Assembly: GCA_018715855.1 (NCBI GenBank)
Contig: DVKW01000113.1
Span: 1-8,361, forward strand
DNA: 8,361 bases
Direction: 5' to 3'
DNA from: Candidatus Galligastranaerophilus intestinigallinarum
GTDB lineage: Bacteria; Cyanobacteriota; Vampirovibrionia; Gastranaerophilales; Gastranaerophilaceae
Positions 1-5,433 of the stretch are shown piece after piece. The notes below the pieces were generated by a model that was not told where the DNA came from, did not search any database, and saw nothing but the letters and a program-made list of their open reading frames with translations. The translations under genes and the position numbers were made by a program. Each line of letters begins with the position of its first letter. Within the stretch, counting starts at the first letter, position 1.

Positions 1-752
1 GTTCATACCACTTTATAACCCCTGAAATTTCAATGCAAATCCAAAACGATTTAGGGGCAGATATTATCATGGCTTTTGATGAATGCGCGCCATATCCTTG
101 TGATGAACCCCATGCAAAAGCAGCTTTGGATAAAACCATGAGGTGGCTGGAAAGGTGTTTTGAAGCGCACAAAAACCCAAGGCAAGCACTGTTTCCTATT
201 GTTCAGGGGGCGTTTTTCCCAAATTTAAGAATTGAAGCTGCCAAAAAAGTTTCTGAATTTGAAGCCCACGGCTATGCAATAGGCGGGGTTTCAGTTGGGG
301 AACCGACAAATATTAAAAATGAAATTGTTGAATTAACCGCGCCATTATTGCCTTTTGATAAACCAAGATATTTAATGGGCGTTGGCACTCCTATTGACCT
401 TTTAAACGGTGTGAAATTCGGCGTTGATATGTTCGATTGCGTTCTTCCCACAAGAAATGCACGCCACGGGGCGTTTTTTACCTATGAAGGAAACAAAATA
501 ATAAAAAATAAAGAATTTGAAGAAGATTTCACCCCGCTTGATTCTAATTGCAATTGTTACGCTTGCAGAAACCACACAAAAGCATATATCAGGCATTTAT
601 TCAGAGTGCAGGAATCAACCGCTGCAATATTATTAAGTATTCACAACGTTCATTTTTTAATTAATTTTGCAAATCAAATAAGAGAAGCAATTTTAAATGA
701 AACGTTTGATGAATTTTACAAACAAATGAGCGAAAAATTGGCTAAAAAATAA
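1..752 (+). CDS. tgt: Queuine/preQ1 tRNA-guanine transglycosylase, 5' end missing
   Basis: Tgt exchanges guanine 34 of GUN-anticodon tRNAs (Asp, Asn, His, Tyr) for preQ1 in bacteria, a step of queuosine synthesis in the cytoplasm. The reading frame is open from base 3 to the left edge, and the residues before the ATG at 33 (ITPEIS) already match the family, so that ATG is internal and the true start lies upstream. About 250 codons are visible of a usual 370-380. Motifs in order: MAFDEC (Asp at 78-80, base recognition), IVQGAF, the YAIGG glycines, DMFDCVLPTRNAR (435-437 encodes the Asp I take as the nucleophile), and a CxCxxC zinc site (Cys codons at 549, 555, 564) with its His ligand in SIHN (642-644). 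All expected catalytic and zinc residues in the visible part are present. It is convergent with the next gene, with no bases between the stops. Identification is secure; only the N-terminal third is unseen. Confidence 0.96.
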   Translation, partial: SYHFITPEISMQIQNDLGADIIMAFDECAPYPCDEPHAKAALDKTMRWLERCFEAHKNPRQALFPIVQGAFFPNLRIEAAKKVSEFEAHGYAIGGVSVGEPTNIKNEIVELTAPLLPFDKPRYLMGVGTPIDLLNGVKFGVDMFDCVLPTRNARHGAFFTYEGNKIIKNKEFEEDFTPLDSNCNCYACRNHTKAYIRHLFRVQESTAAILLSIHNVHFLINFANQIREAILNETFDEFYKQMSEKLAKK

Positions 753-1451
753 TTAAGCAGATACATCCAATTCTTTAATTTGTTCTGCTAATTTTGAAGG
801 GGGGTGTTTTTTATCACCCGCTTGCATATGGCCATATTTATCTGCCACCCTTGCTTTTAGCCCTGTTTTATCGGCGCCGTATTCAAAGAAAAGTTTTGGA
901 TACAAGCTAACGCCTTCTGTGAAAAAGAAAGAATCTTTTCCATCAAATACATCGGGGTATTTTTTTTCAAAACTTCTATGCACTAAAACATTCAAGCTTA
1001 AATTGTCCAATTCTTCTTGAATGGAATTCATTGTGTCGTTGTCTTTTCCATGGCCTGCTTCATGGGCAATAGCCTCTGCTGTTGCTAAAATTGTTGCTTT
1101 GTCGTCTTCATTTCTGTATCTTGCATTAATTAAAACGGCAGGCTTTCCTTCTTCGTTTCTTCCAAGGCAGGCATGAACTTTTTTATCCGAAAATTTGCCG
1201 TATTGAATCGGAATATTTTGTTTTTTTAAGTATTCAACAGCTTCACTTCCGCTTTCAAAAGGCGGGTTTATTCCCATAGATTGCATATATAAAATGTCGG
1301 TTTTTTCAAATTCAGCCTCATCTAATTCTTTTAAGGCCGCATTTATAATGCCTTCTTGAGTTTTGCCGTTTTTTATTGGTTTTGCATATATAACACCTTT
1401 CAGAGCATCCCTTGCACCGAAAGAATTGCTTGAAACCTGTCCTACTCTCAT
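753..1451 (-). CDS. Hypothetical protein with HExxH zinc-metallopeptidase motif
   Basis: I do not recognise the family. The 232-residue product carries AHEAGHG with His130, Glu131 and His134, the zincin zinc-binding and catalytic signature. About 12 residues later a Glu-rich helix (EELDNL, 146-151) could supply a third, gluzincin-type ligand. Near the C-terminus, HPPSKLAEQI (216-225) resembles the HPxxxxRI segment that follows the active site in several zincin families. The start is placed at the ATG ending at 1451, not an in-frame TTG (1484) or ATG (1466), because GAGGTG lies 7 bases upstream of it. No signal peptide or membrane helix is visible, so a cytoplasmic location is the default. The N-terminus has an NSFGA segment (10-14), recalling the ISFKG segment of the small protein at 2905-3360. 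It has its own strong promoter and abuts tgt at the 3' end. Protease activity is inferred from the motif only; the substrate is unknown. Confidence 0.85.
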   Translation of the reverse strand: MRVGQVSSNSFGARDALKGVIYAKPIKNGKTQEGIINAALKELDEAEFEKTDILYMQSMGINPPFESGSEAVEYLKKQNIPIQYGKFSDKKVHACLGRNEEGKPAVLINARYRNEDDKATILATAEAIAHEAGHGKDNDTMNSIQEELDNLSLNVLVHRSFEKKYPDVFDGKDSFFFTEGVSLYPKLFFEYGADKTGLKARVADKYGHMQAGDKKHPPSKLAEQIKELDVSA

Positions 1452-1458
1452 AATAAGG

Positions 1459-1464
1459 CACCTC
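1459..1464 (-). promoter_or_regulatory. Ribosome binding site that sets the start of the HExxH gene
   Basis: On the minus strand GAGGTG, a six-base match to the anti-Shine-Dalgarno sequence, stands 7 bases before the ATG at 1451-1449. Neither the upstream ATG (1466) nor the TTG (1484) in the same frame has a comparable site, so the shorter 232-residue form is preferred. Confidence 0.75.
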
Positions 1465-1491
1465 ATCCTATATAACAACAGCAACGTTTAA

Positions 1492-1520
1492 ATTATAACA
1501 TTTTAGAAGGCCAAAATCAA
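1492..1520 (-). promoter_or_regulatory. Sigma-70-type promoter of the HExxH gene
   Basis: Read on the minus strand: TTGATT (1520-1515, 4 of 6 to the -35 consensus), a 17-base spacer, then TATAAT (1497-1492, 6 of 6), preceded by TG at the extended -10 position (TGTTATAAT, 1500-1492). Transcription should start near 1485, giving a leader of about 34 bases that contains the GAGGTG ribosome binding site. This is the best promoter-like sequence in the window. Confidence 0.7.
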
Positions 1521-1529
1521 TTTTTATTA

Positions 1530-1535
1530 TATAAT
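1530..1535 (+). promoter_or_regulatory. Putative -10 element immediately before purB
   Basis: TATAAT occurs 6 bases before the purB ATG, with no good -35 at the usual distance and no Shine-Dalgarno sequence anywhere upstream. If used, transcription would begin at or within a base or two of the start codon, giving a leaderless message. The tract is very AT-rich, so a chance match is possible. Confidence 0.45.
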
Positions 1536-1541
1536 TATTTT

Positions 1542-2819
1542 ATGATTACAAGATATTCAAGAGAAGAAATTTCAAATATTTGGACACAGCAATCAAAGTT
1601 TTCTTATTACCTGAAGGTTGAACTTGCTGTTGTTGAAGCCTACAATAAAATGGGCGTTGTTTCTGATGTTGCCTTAGAACATATTAAAAAAACCGCAAAA
1701 TTTGACCTAAAAAGAATTGATGAAATTGAAAAAGTGGTTCAACATGATGTAATTGCTTTTTTAACATCCGTTAATGAAAATGTCGGCGAAAAATATTCCG
1801 GGCTTATTCATATGGGCTTAACAAGTTCTGATGTTATAGACACAGCATTTGCCCTTCAAATTACAGATTCTACAAAAATTATTTTAGATGATTTGGATAA
1901 AGTTATTTTATCTTTAAAAAATTTAGCTAAAAAAACAAAATACACCTTGTGTGTTGGCCGCTCTCACGGCATTGGCGCAGAAGTTGAGACCTTCGGGTTT
2001 AAAATTTTAAACCATTTGGAAATGTTCAACCGTGCAAAAGAAAGGCTTTTATTTGCCTTAAATGAAGTTTCTATGGGGCAAATTTCAGGCCCTGTCGGCA
2101 CATATTCAAATATTGACCCTGAAATTGAAAAACTTGCGCTTAAAATTTTAAATTTAAGGCCTGCTAAAATTTCCACTCAAATTATTGCAAGAGATATCCA
2201 TGCAAACTATATGGCAGCTTTAGCAATTTTAGCTTCTTGTATTGAAAATTTTGCAGTTGAAATAAGGCACCTTCAAAGGTGGGAAGTAGCAGAAGTTGAA
2301 GAAGGGTTTTCAAAAGGCCAAAAAGGTTCATCTGCCATGCCGCACAAGAAAAACCCCGTCAAATCCGAAAATTTAACAGGTTTAGCAAGGGTTGTAAGGG
2401 GCAACTTAACAGCTTCTATGGAAGATATAGTTCTTTGGCATGAAAGAGATATTTCCCATTCTTCCGTTGAAAGGGTAATTTTCCCCGATTCTACAATATT
2501 GCTGGATTTTATGCTCACAAGGTTAAACGGAATTATAGAAAACCTTGTTGTAAAAGAACAAAATATGCTTTTAAATTTAGATAAATATGGCGGCATAATT
2601 TTTTCTCAAAGCTGTCTTTTGCATTTAATAAAAAAAGGAATGACAAGAGAAAAAGCCTATGAAATTGTTCAAAAAGAAGCACTTGACGCCTTTAACAACA
2701 ACGGCAACTTTAGAGAAAATATGAAAAAACATTTAGATAATTCAGACATTGAAGAATGTTTCAGCTATAAAAATTACCTTAAAAATATAGATACAATTTT
2801 TGCAAGGTTTGGGCTTTAA
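1542..2819 (+). CDS. purB: Adenylosuccinate lyase
   Basis: PurB catalyses two beta-eliminations of fumarate in purine synthesis: SAICAR to AICAR, and adenylosuccinate to AMP. It acts as a cytoplasmic homotetramer of the fumarase/aspartase superfamily. The 425 residues match the short bacterial form (about 430). Family landmarks in order: N-terminal RYSREEISNIW, QHDVIAF with His68, HMGLTSSD (90-97) with His90, GRSHG with His142 (the general acid/base region), the signature loop GSSAMPHKKNP (262-272) carrying the catalytic serine, and HERDISHSSVER (300-311). The N-terminal match (MITRYSREE) shows that the ATG at 1542 is the real start even though no Shine-Dalgarno sequence precedes it. The gene is divergent from the HExxH gene and followed by an 85-base gap with two inverted repeats but no typical terminator. 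All key residues are intact. Confidence 0.97.
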   Translation: MITRYSREEISNIWTQQSKFSYYLKVELAVVEAYNKMGVVSDVALEHIKKTAKFDLKRIDEIEKVVQHDVIAFLTSVNENVGEKYSGLIHMGLTSSDVIDTAFALQITDSTKIILDDLDKVILSLKNLAKKTKYTLCVGRSHGIGAEVETFGFKILNHLEMFNRAKERLLFALNEVSMGQISGPVGTYSNIDPEIEKLALKILNLRPAKISTQIIARDIHANYMAALAILASCIENFAVEIRHLQRWEVAEVEEGFSKGQKGSSAMPHKKNPVKSENLTGLARVVRGNLTASMEDIVLWHERDISHSSVERVIFPDSTILLDFMLTRLNGIIENLVVKEQNMLLNLDKYGGIIFSQSCLLHLIKKGMTREKAYEIVQKEALDAFNNNGNFRENMKKHLDNSDIEECFSYKNYLKNIDTIFARFGL

Positions 2820-2836
2820 TCATACAAAAATATGAT
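2809..2836 (+). promoter_or_regulatory. Weak candidate promoter for the small-protein pair
   Basis: TTGGGC (2809-2814, overlapping the end of purB), a 16-base spacer and TATGAT (2831-2836, 5 of 6) form a possible sigma-70 promoter. Transcription would start near 2843, placing the 12-base inverted repeat at 2852-2883 inside the leader. The -35 is poor, and read-through from purB is an equal alternative. Confidence 0.3.
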
Positions 2837-2837
2837 T
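2818..2837 (+). repeat. Short AT-rich inverted repeat after purB
   Basis: AATCATA (2818-2824) and TATGATT (2831-2837) are perfect 7-base inverted arms around a CAAAAA loop, beginning at the purB stop codon. Only one pair is G-C and no T-run follows, so the predicted hairpin is weak and not a standard terminator. The right arm overlaps the candidate -10 TATGAT. Confidence 0.5.
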
Positions 2838-2851
2838 TAATTAACTTCCTG

Positions 2852-2883
2852 CTATGGTATCTTAAAACCACAAGATACCATAG
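2852..2883. repeat. Perfect 12-base inverted repeat (hairpin or operator)
   Basis: CTATGGTATCTT (2852-2863) and AAGATACCATAG (2872-2883) are exact reverse complements separated by 8 bases (AAAACCAC). Arm centres are 20 base pairs apart, about two helical turns, as expected of an operator for a dimeric regulator. As RNA it would form a 12-pair stem ending 8 bases before the AAGGA ribosome binding site of the next gene. No T-tract follows on either strand, so it is not a normal intrinsic terminator. It could be an operator, a leader stem protecting the message, or a structure affecting translation. Confidence 0.8.
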
Positions 2884-2904
2884 TTAAAGAGAAGGATAAG
2901 ACTT

Positions 2905-3360
2905 ATGCAAAAAATTTCTCCCCTAAGAGCAGGTCTTGACGCTTTTAACAGATTTAAAGCTCAAAGACTTCAAAAAACAAACGAAACAAAAGCTGAAAAT
3001 AGCAATTCAACAAACCCGTTTGGAATTTCTTTTAAAGGAAATGTTCTTCAAATGGATGTTTTTGATTCTTCAACCAAAAAATCCGGTGCAACAAACCCTA
3101 TTCAAGACGGTTTAGAAAAAGTGAACAAATTTGTTGCAAGCGCAAGAGTTGCAACAATGAACAAAATTGAATCCATTAAACAAGGCGCAATTTCATTCGG
3201 TTCAAAAATTAAAGAAAACGTTGTAAATACATATAATAAACTTGCAACAACGGAAGTTAATTTTGATTTCTTAAGAAATACACCTTCAAGACTTCAAAAA
3301 CGCCCTGTAAGCGAACTTGAAGAAATGTTTAAAACAGAATTAGGGAATATGGAGGTTTAG
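2905..3360 (+). CDS. Hypothetical small protein with an internal repeat and SFKG motif
   Basis: I do not recognise this 151-residue basic, hydrophilic protein. It has no signal peptide and no clear membrane segment. It appears to be partly duplicated. Residues 6-19 (P-x3-GL-x3-N-R-F-x-A) recur at 65-78 with the same spacing (P-x3-GL-x3-N-K-F-x-A). Each copy is followed, 20-25 residues further on, by ISF: ISFKGNV at 41-47 and ISFGSKI at 96-102. The two copies are separated by Asn/Ser/Thr-rich stretches, which suggest disordered linkers. The C-terminal part (129-148) is charged and probably helical. The ATG at 2905 has AAGGA 8 bases upstream. The next gene starts 5 bases after the stop, with its ribosome binding site inside this gene, so the two are probably co-translated. 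Role unknown; a lineage-specific structural or adaptor protein is only a guess. Confidence 0.8.
   Translation: MQKISPLRAGLDAFNRFKAQRLQKTNETKAENSNSTNPFGISFKGNVLQMDVFDSSTKKSGATNPIQDGLEKVNKFVASARVATMNKIESIKQGAISFGSKIKENVVNTYNKLATTEVNFDFLRNTPSRLQKRPVSELEEMFKTELGNMEV
3351..3355 (+). promoter_or_regulatory. Ribosome binding site inside the preceding gene
   Basis: GGAGG lies in the last codons of the gene ending at 3360 and 10 bases before the ATG at 3366. It supports that start and suggests translational coupling of the two small genes. Confidence 0.7.
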
Positions 3361-3365
3361 GTTAA

Positions 3366-3728
3366 ATGGTTTCAAAAAAATTAAATAATATTATTGAAGC
3401 GCTTTCAAAACATTCAGATATTGATTCAGTCAGAGTTTTGAATGAAATCGGAACAAATTCACCAAGTGATGAAATCAGAGAACTTGCTTCAAAAGCATTA
3501 GTTAAGAAAAATATTAAAGAATCTCTTGAAGTGGTTATCAAAAATAAAGGCAAAGGCATTAACGATTTGTCTGCAAGAGTTGCTATGACAGCCATTAATG
3601 AACTTTTAGCCCTTAAAGACAAAACAACCGCAACCGTTGTTTTGGATGAAACAATTAATTCTGACGCTGAAAAAGAAGTTCAAGATACGGCTCGTTCTGT
3701 GAAAGCTTTAATGTCATTCAGTGCATAA
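3366..3728 (+). CDS. Small HEAT-repeat-like helical protein, function unknown
   Basis: The 120-residue product looks entirely alpha-helical. It contains three segments of the kind seen in HEAT or PBS-lyase-like repeats, where an acidic or charged turn is followed by a helix with regularly spaced Ala and Leu: DEIRELASKAL (35-45), DLSARVAMTAINEL (67-80) and KEVQDTARSVKAL (103-115). Such repeats stack into a short solenoid used for protein-protein contact; no catalytic motif is visible. There is no signal peptide or membrane segment, so it is probably cytoplasmic. It lies 5 bases after the repeat-containing small protein, shares its transcript, and is followed by an intrinsic terminator, so the two form a unit and may bind one another. 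The HEAT-like assignment rests on pattern only. The specific role is unknown. Confidence 0.8.
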   Translation: MVSKKLNNIIEALSKHSDIDSVRVLNEIGTNSPSDEIRELASKALVKKNIKESLEVVIKNKGKGINDLSARVAMTAINELLALKDKTTATVVLDETINSDAEKEVQDTARSVKALMSFSA

Positions 3729-3747
3729 GTTTTAATATATAATATAT

Positions 3748-3783
3748 AAATGCTCCGTTGGTAAATTCCATCGGGGCATTTTT
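3748..3783 (+). terminator. Intrinsic terminator closing the small-protein transcript
   Basis: The arm at 3750-3757 (ATGCTCCG) pairs with 3772-3779 (CGGGGCAT) with one G-U pair. The stem extends at its base through A3748-A3749 with T3780-T3781, and an inner TGG/CCA pairing lies within the loop. Five T residues (3779-3783) follow. It lies 20 bases after the stop at 3728 and separates this unit from the lptC operon. Confidence 0.85.
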
Positions 3784-3831
3784 AATTAAGGTTTAAAAAT
3801 ATTAATAATTTTAGTTTGTTTTCTTTCTTCA

Positions 3832-3840
3832 TGGTACAAT
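3832..3840 (+). promoter_or_regulatory. Extended -10 promoter for the LPS operon
   Basis: TGGTACAAT combines an extended -10 TG with TACAAT (3835-3840, 5 of 6). The -35 region is poor, which extended -10 promoters tolerate. Transcription would start near 3847, about 3 bases before the likely lptC ATG at 3850. It follows the terminator at 3748-3783, where a new promoter is needed. Confidence 0.5.
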
Positions 3841-3849
3841 TTGCTTATT

Positions 3850-4449
3850 ATGTTGAACAAGAAAAAGATTTATATAATCCTTTTTTCATTAATTGTTTTA
3901 ATTTGTCTTTCGGGGTTTATTTGGTCTTTTGTTGTTACTAAAGATATAAGAAATTCCCAAAAGACAGAAAAAGGAACTGAAAAAAATCAGGTTGTAAGCG
4001 TTAAAAATTTAGTTTTAACCGAAACCAAAGATGAAGAAATTTATTGGGAATTATACGCTGTTAAAGGCAGCTATGACAGTTCCAAAGGCACGGTTATTTT
4101 AGACAATGCAACGGGAAATTTTTACAACACGGATAATGAGGTTGTTTTAAGTTTTGAATCAGATTTAGGCACATATAACGAAGAAACAAAACAAATTACA
4201 TTAAGAGGCAACACTCTTGTTGTGGCGCATGACGGTTCTTCAATCAGGGCGGATGAAATTATTTTCAAAGGCAAAGGTGAAGACATCATTGCAAAAGGCA
4301 ATGTGGTTGTTTCCAGAAATGAAGATTTTGTTTCTTATGCAAATCAGGCAAGGTTTAATTCCGAACTGACATTTTTTGAAATTTCTGGTAAAACACAAAC
4401 AAATGTTTATTCGGAAGATGAAGTTAAACCGCAGGAATTAACCAATTAA
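3850..4449 (+). CDS. lptC: LPS export protein LptC
   Basis: LptC is the single-pass inner-membrane partner of the LptBFG transporter. It receives LPS and passes it to LptA in the periplasm. The 199-residue product has a positively charged N-terminus (NKKK) and a hydrophobic helix at about residues 6-28, which serves as an uncleaved anchor. A periplasmic domain with the alternating beta-strand pattern of the OstA/LptC jellyroll follows: WELYAVKGSYD, VILDNATGNFYN, the SDLGTYNEETKQITLRGN strand pair, IRADEIIFKG and IIAKGNVVVSR. The length is close to E. coli LptC (191). I chose the ATG at 3850 over the in-frame TTG at 3841 because the likely transcription start lies after that TTG. No Shine-Dalgarno sequence precedes either start. 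It heads the operon, and lptA begins 10 bases after its stop, supporting the assignment. Confidence 0.87.
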   Translation: MLNKKKIYIILFSLIVLICLSGFIWSFVVTKDIRNSQKTEKGTEKNQVVSVKNLVLTETKDEEIYWELYAVKGSYDSSKGTVILDNATGNFYNTDNEVVLSFESDLGTYNEETKQITLRGNTLVVAHDGSSIRADEIIFKGKGEDIIAKGNVVVSRNEDFVSYANQARFNSELTFFEISGKTQTNVYSEDEVKPQELTN

Positions 4450-4459
4450 GGCAGGTTTT

Positions 4460-5431
4460 ATGAAGAAAATAATACTTTTATTATTTATATTTTTATCTTT
4501 AACCACATTTGTTTATGCTGCAGGTGAAAAAAACAATGTTGTTATTGAAGCTGATAAGCAAGAAATCAAAATGGATAAAAACAAAGGGTATTTTTCGGGT
4601 GATGTTAAAGTGACAGTTGGCGATGTTACCGTTAAATCTCCAAGAGCGGAACTTGACCTTGACCCAAACACTAAAAAACCTTCTCTTGCTGTTTTTTATG
4701 ACAACCCCTATGCTTTTCAAAATAAAGACAATAAAAAGCATGAAATTAAATCCAGAATAATGAAGGTTTCTTTAATTAAAAAAAGCATTTTAGCTGAAGG
4801 TGACACGCAATCTATTATGCTGAAAGACAGGCAGCCTGTTATAACAATTAATGCAGATGTTCAACAATATGATACAAACACAAAACTAATGAGAGCAAAA
4901 GGTTCTGTTATTGTTCATTATAATGATGTTGAAACCTATTCCGATTTTGCAAGCGCATATTTAGACAAAGAAGGAACAGTTAAAGACCTGAAACTTCAAA
5001 ATAATGTTGTTATAAAAGAAGGTGTCAATGTTTTAAAGGGTAATAAATTTGAATATATTTCATCTCGTGAAGAATATTATTTAACGGGAAATACAAGCTC
5101 TGATTTAACCTTTGATGACGGCACAAGATTATTTGTTAAATCAAGGTTTCAGCAATATAACCGCTTAACAAATAATGTAATAGCAGGCGGAGATGTTAAA
5201 GTTACGTTTAAAGATTATTTTGCCCAAGGCCCAAAAGCCCAAGTTTTTGTTGACCCAAAAACCCAAAAGCCAAAAGAAGTGATTTTTACAGGCCGCTCAA
5301 AAATCACACAAAACGGCAGCACGGTTGAAGCAGACAGAATTAGAATGACAATGGAACCTAAAGAATTTTTCGCAGACGGTAACGTTAAAACAAGTATAAA
5401 CGGAAACAATGATATGGAGATTATGCCTTAA
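4460..5431 (+). CDS. lptA: LptA/OstA-family periplasmic LPS transport protein, repeat-extended
   Basis: LptA polymerises across the periplasm as the bridge carrying LPS from LptC to LptD. The 323-residue product begins with a cleavable signal peptide (MKK, a hydrophobic core at 4-17, probable cut after VYA at 18-20). The mature part has three stretches with the same pattern, ADxQxYD-like start, then GxVxV, then a Pro/Lys-rich turn: about 31-85 (ADKQEIKMDKNKGYFSGDVKV), 131-190 (NADVQQYDTNTKLMRAKGSV) and 229-315 (RFQQYNRLTNNVIAGGDVKV). This is the OstA beta-jellyroll pattern. E. coli LptA is 185 residues with one domain, so this protein is nearly twice as long. It starts 10 bases after lptC, and lpxI starts 2 bases after its stop. 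A fragment of the LptD N-terminal domain is an alternative, but the size and context fit an extended LptA. Confidence 0.85.
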   Translation: MKKIILLLFIFLSLTTFVYAAGEKNNVVIEADKQEIKMDKNKGYFSGDVKVTVGDVTVKSPRAELDLDPNTKKPSLAVFYDNPYAFQNKDNKKHEIKSRIMKVSLIKKSILAEGDTQSIMLKDRQPVITINADVQQYDTNTKLMRAKGSVIVHYNDVETYSDFASAYLDKEGTVKDLKLQNNVVIKEGVNVLKGNKFEYISSREEYYLTGNTSSDLTFDDGTRLFVKSRFQQYNRLTNNVIAGGDVKVTFKDYFAQGPKAQVFVDPKTQKPKEVIFTGRSKITQNGSTVEADRIRMTMEPKEFFADGNVKTSINGNNDMEIMP

Positions 5432-5433
5432 TT

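Noticed and set aside
33..35. ATG as the start of tgt
   Set aside because: The frame continues upstream to the left edge with family-matching residues, so this Met is internal.
1482..1484. TTG start for the HExxH gene (243 residues)
   Set aside because: It lies at the predicted transcription start and has no ribosome binding site, while the ATG at 1451 has GAGGTG at ideal spacing.
2273..2596. Minus-strand open frames inside purB and other genes
   Set aside because: They lie opposite strongly conserved coding sequence, lack ribosome binding sites and give no recognisable protein; these are shadows.
2818..2837. Intrinsic terminator of purB
   Set aside because: The 7-base stem is almost all A-T and lacks a following T-run, so it is listed only as an inverted repeat.
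3738..3743. TATAAT as a promoter for lptC
   Set aside because: It lies in an AT-repeat tract just before the terminator, so transcripts would start at the terminator stem and end at once.
3841..3843. TTG start for lptC
   Set aside because: It directly follows the likely -10 and would precede the transcription start; ATG at 3850 is better.
5221..5275. Cluster of CCCAA-type repeats inside lptA
   Set aside because: It follows from a Pro/Lys/Gln-rich protein stretch and codon choice, with no fixed period and no array structure.
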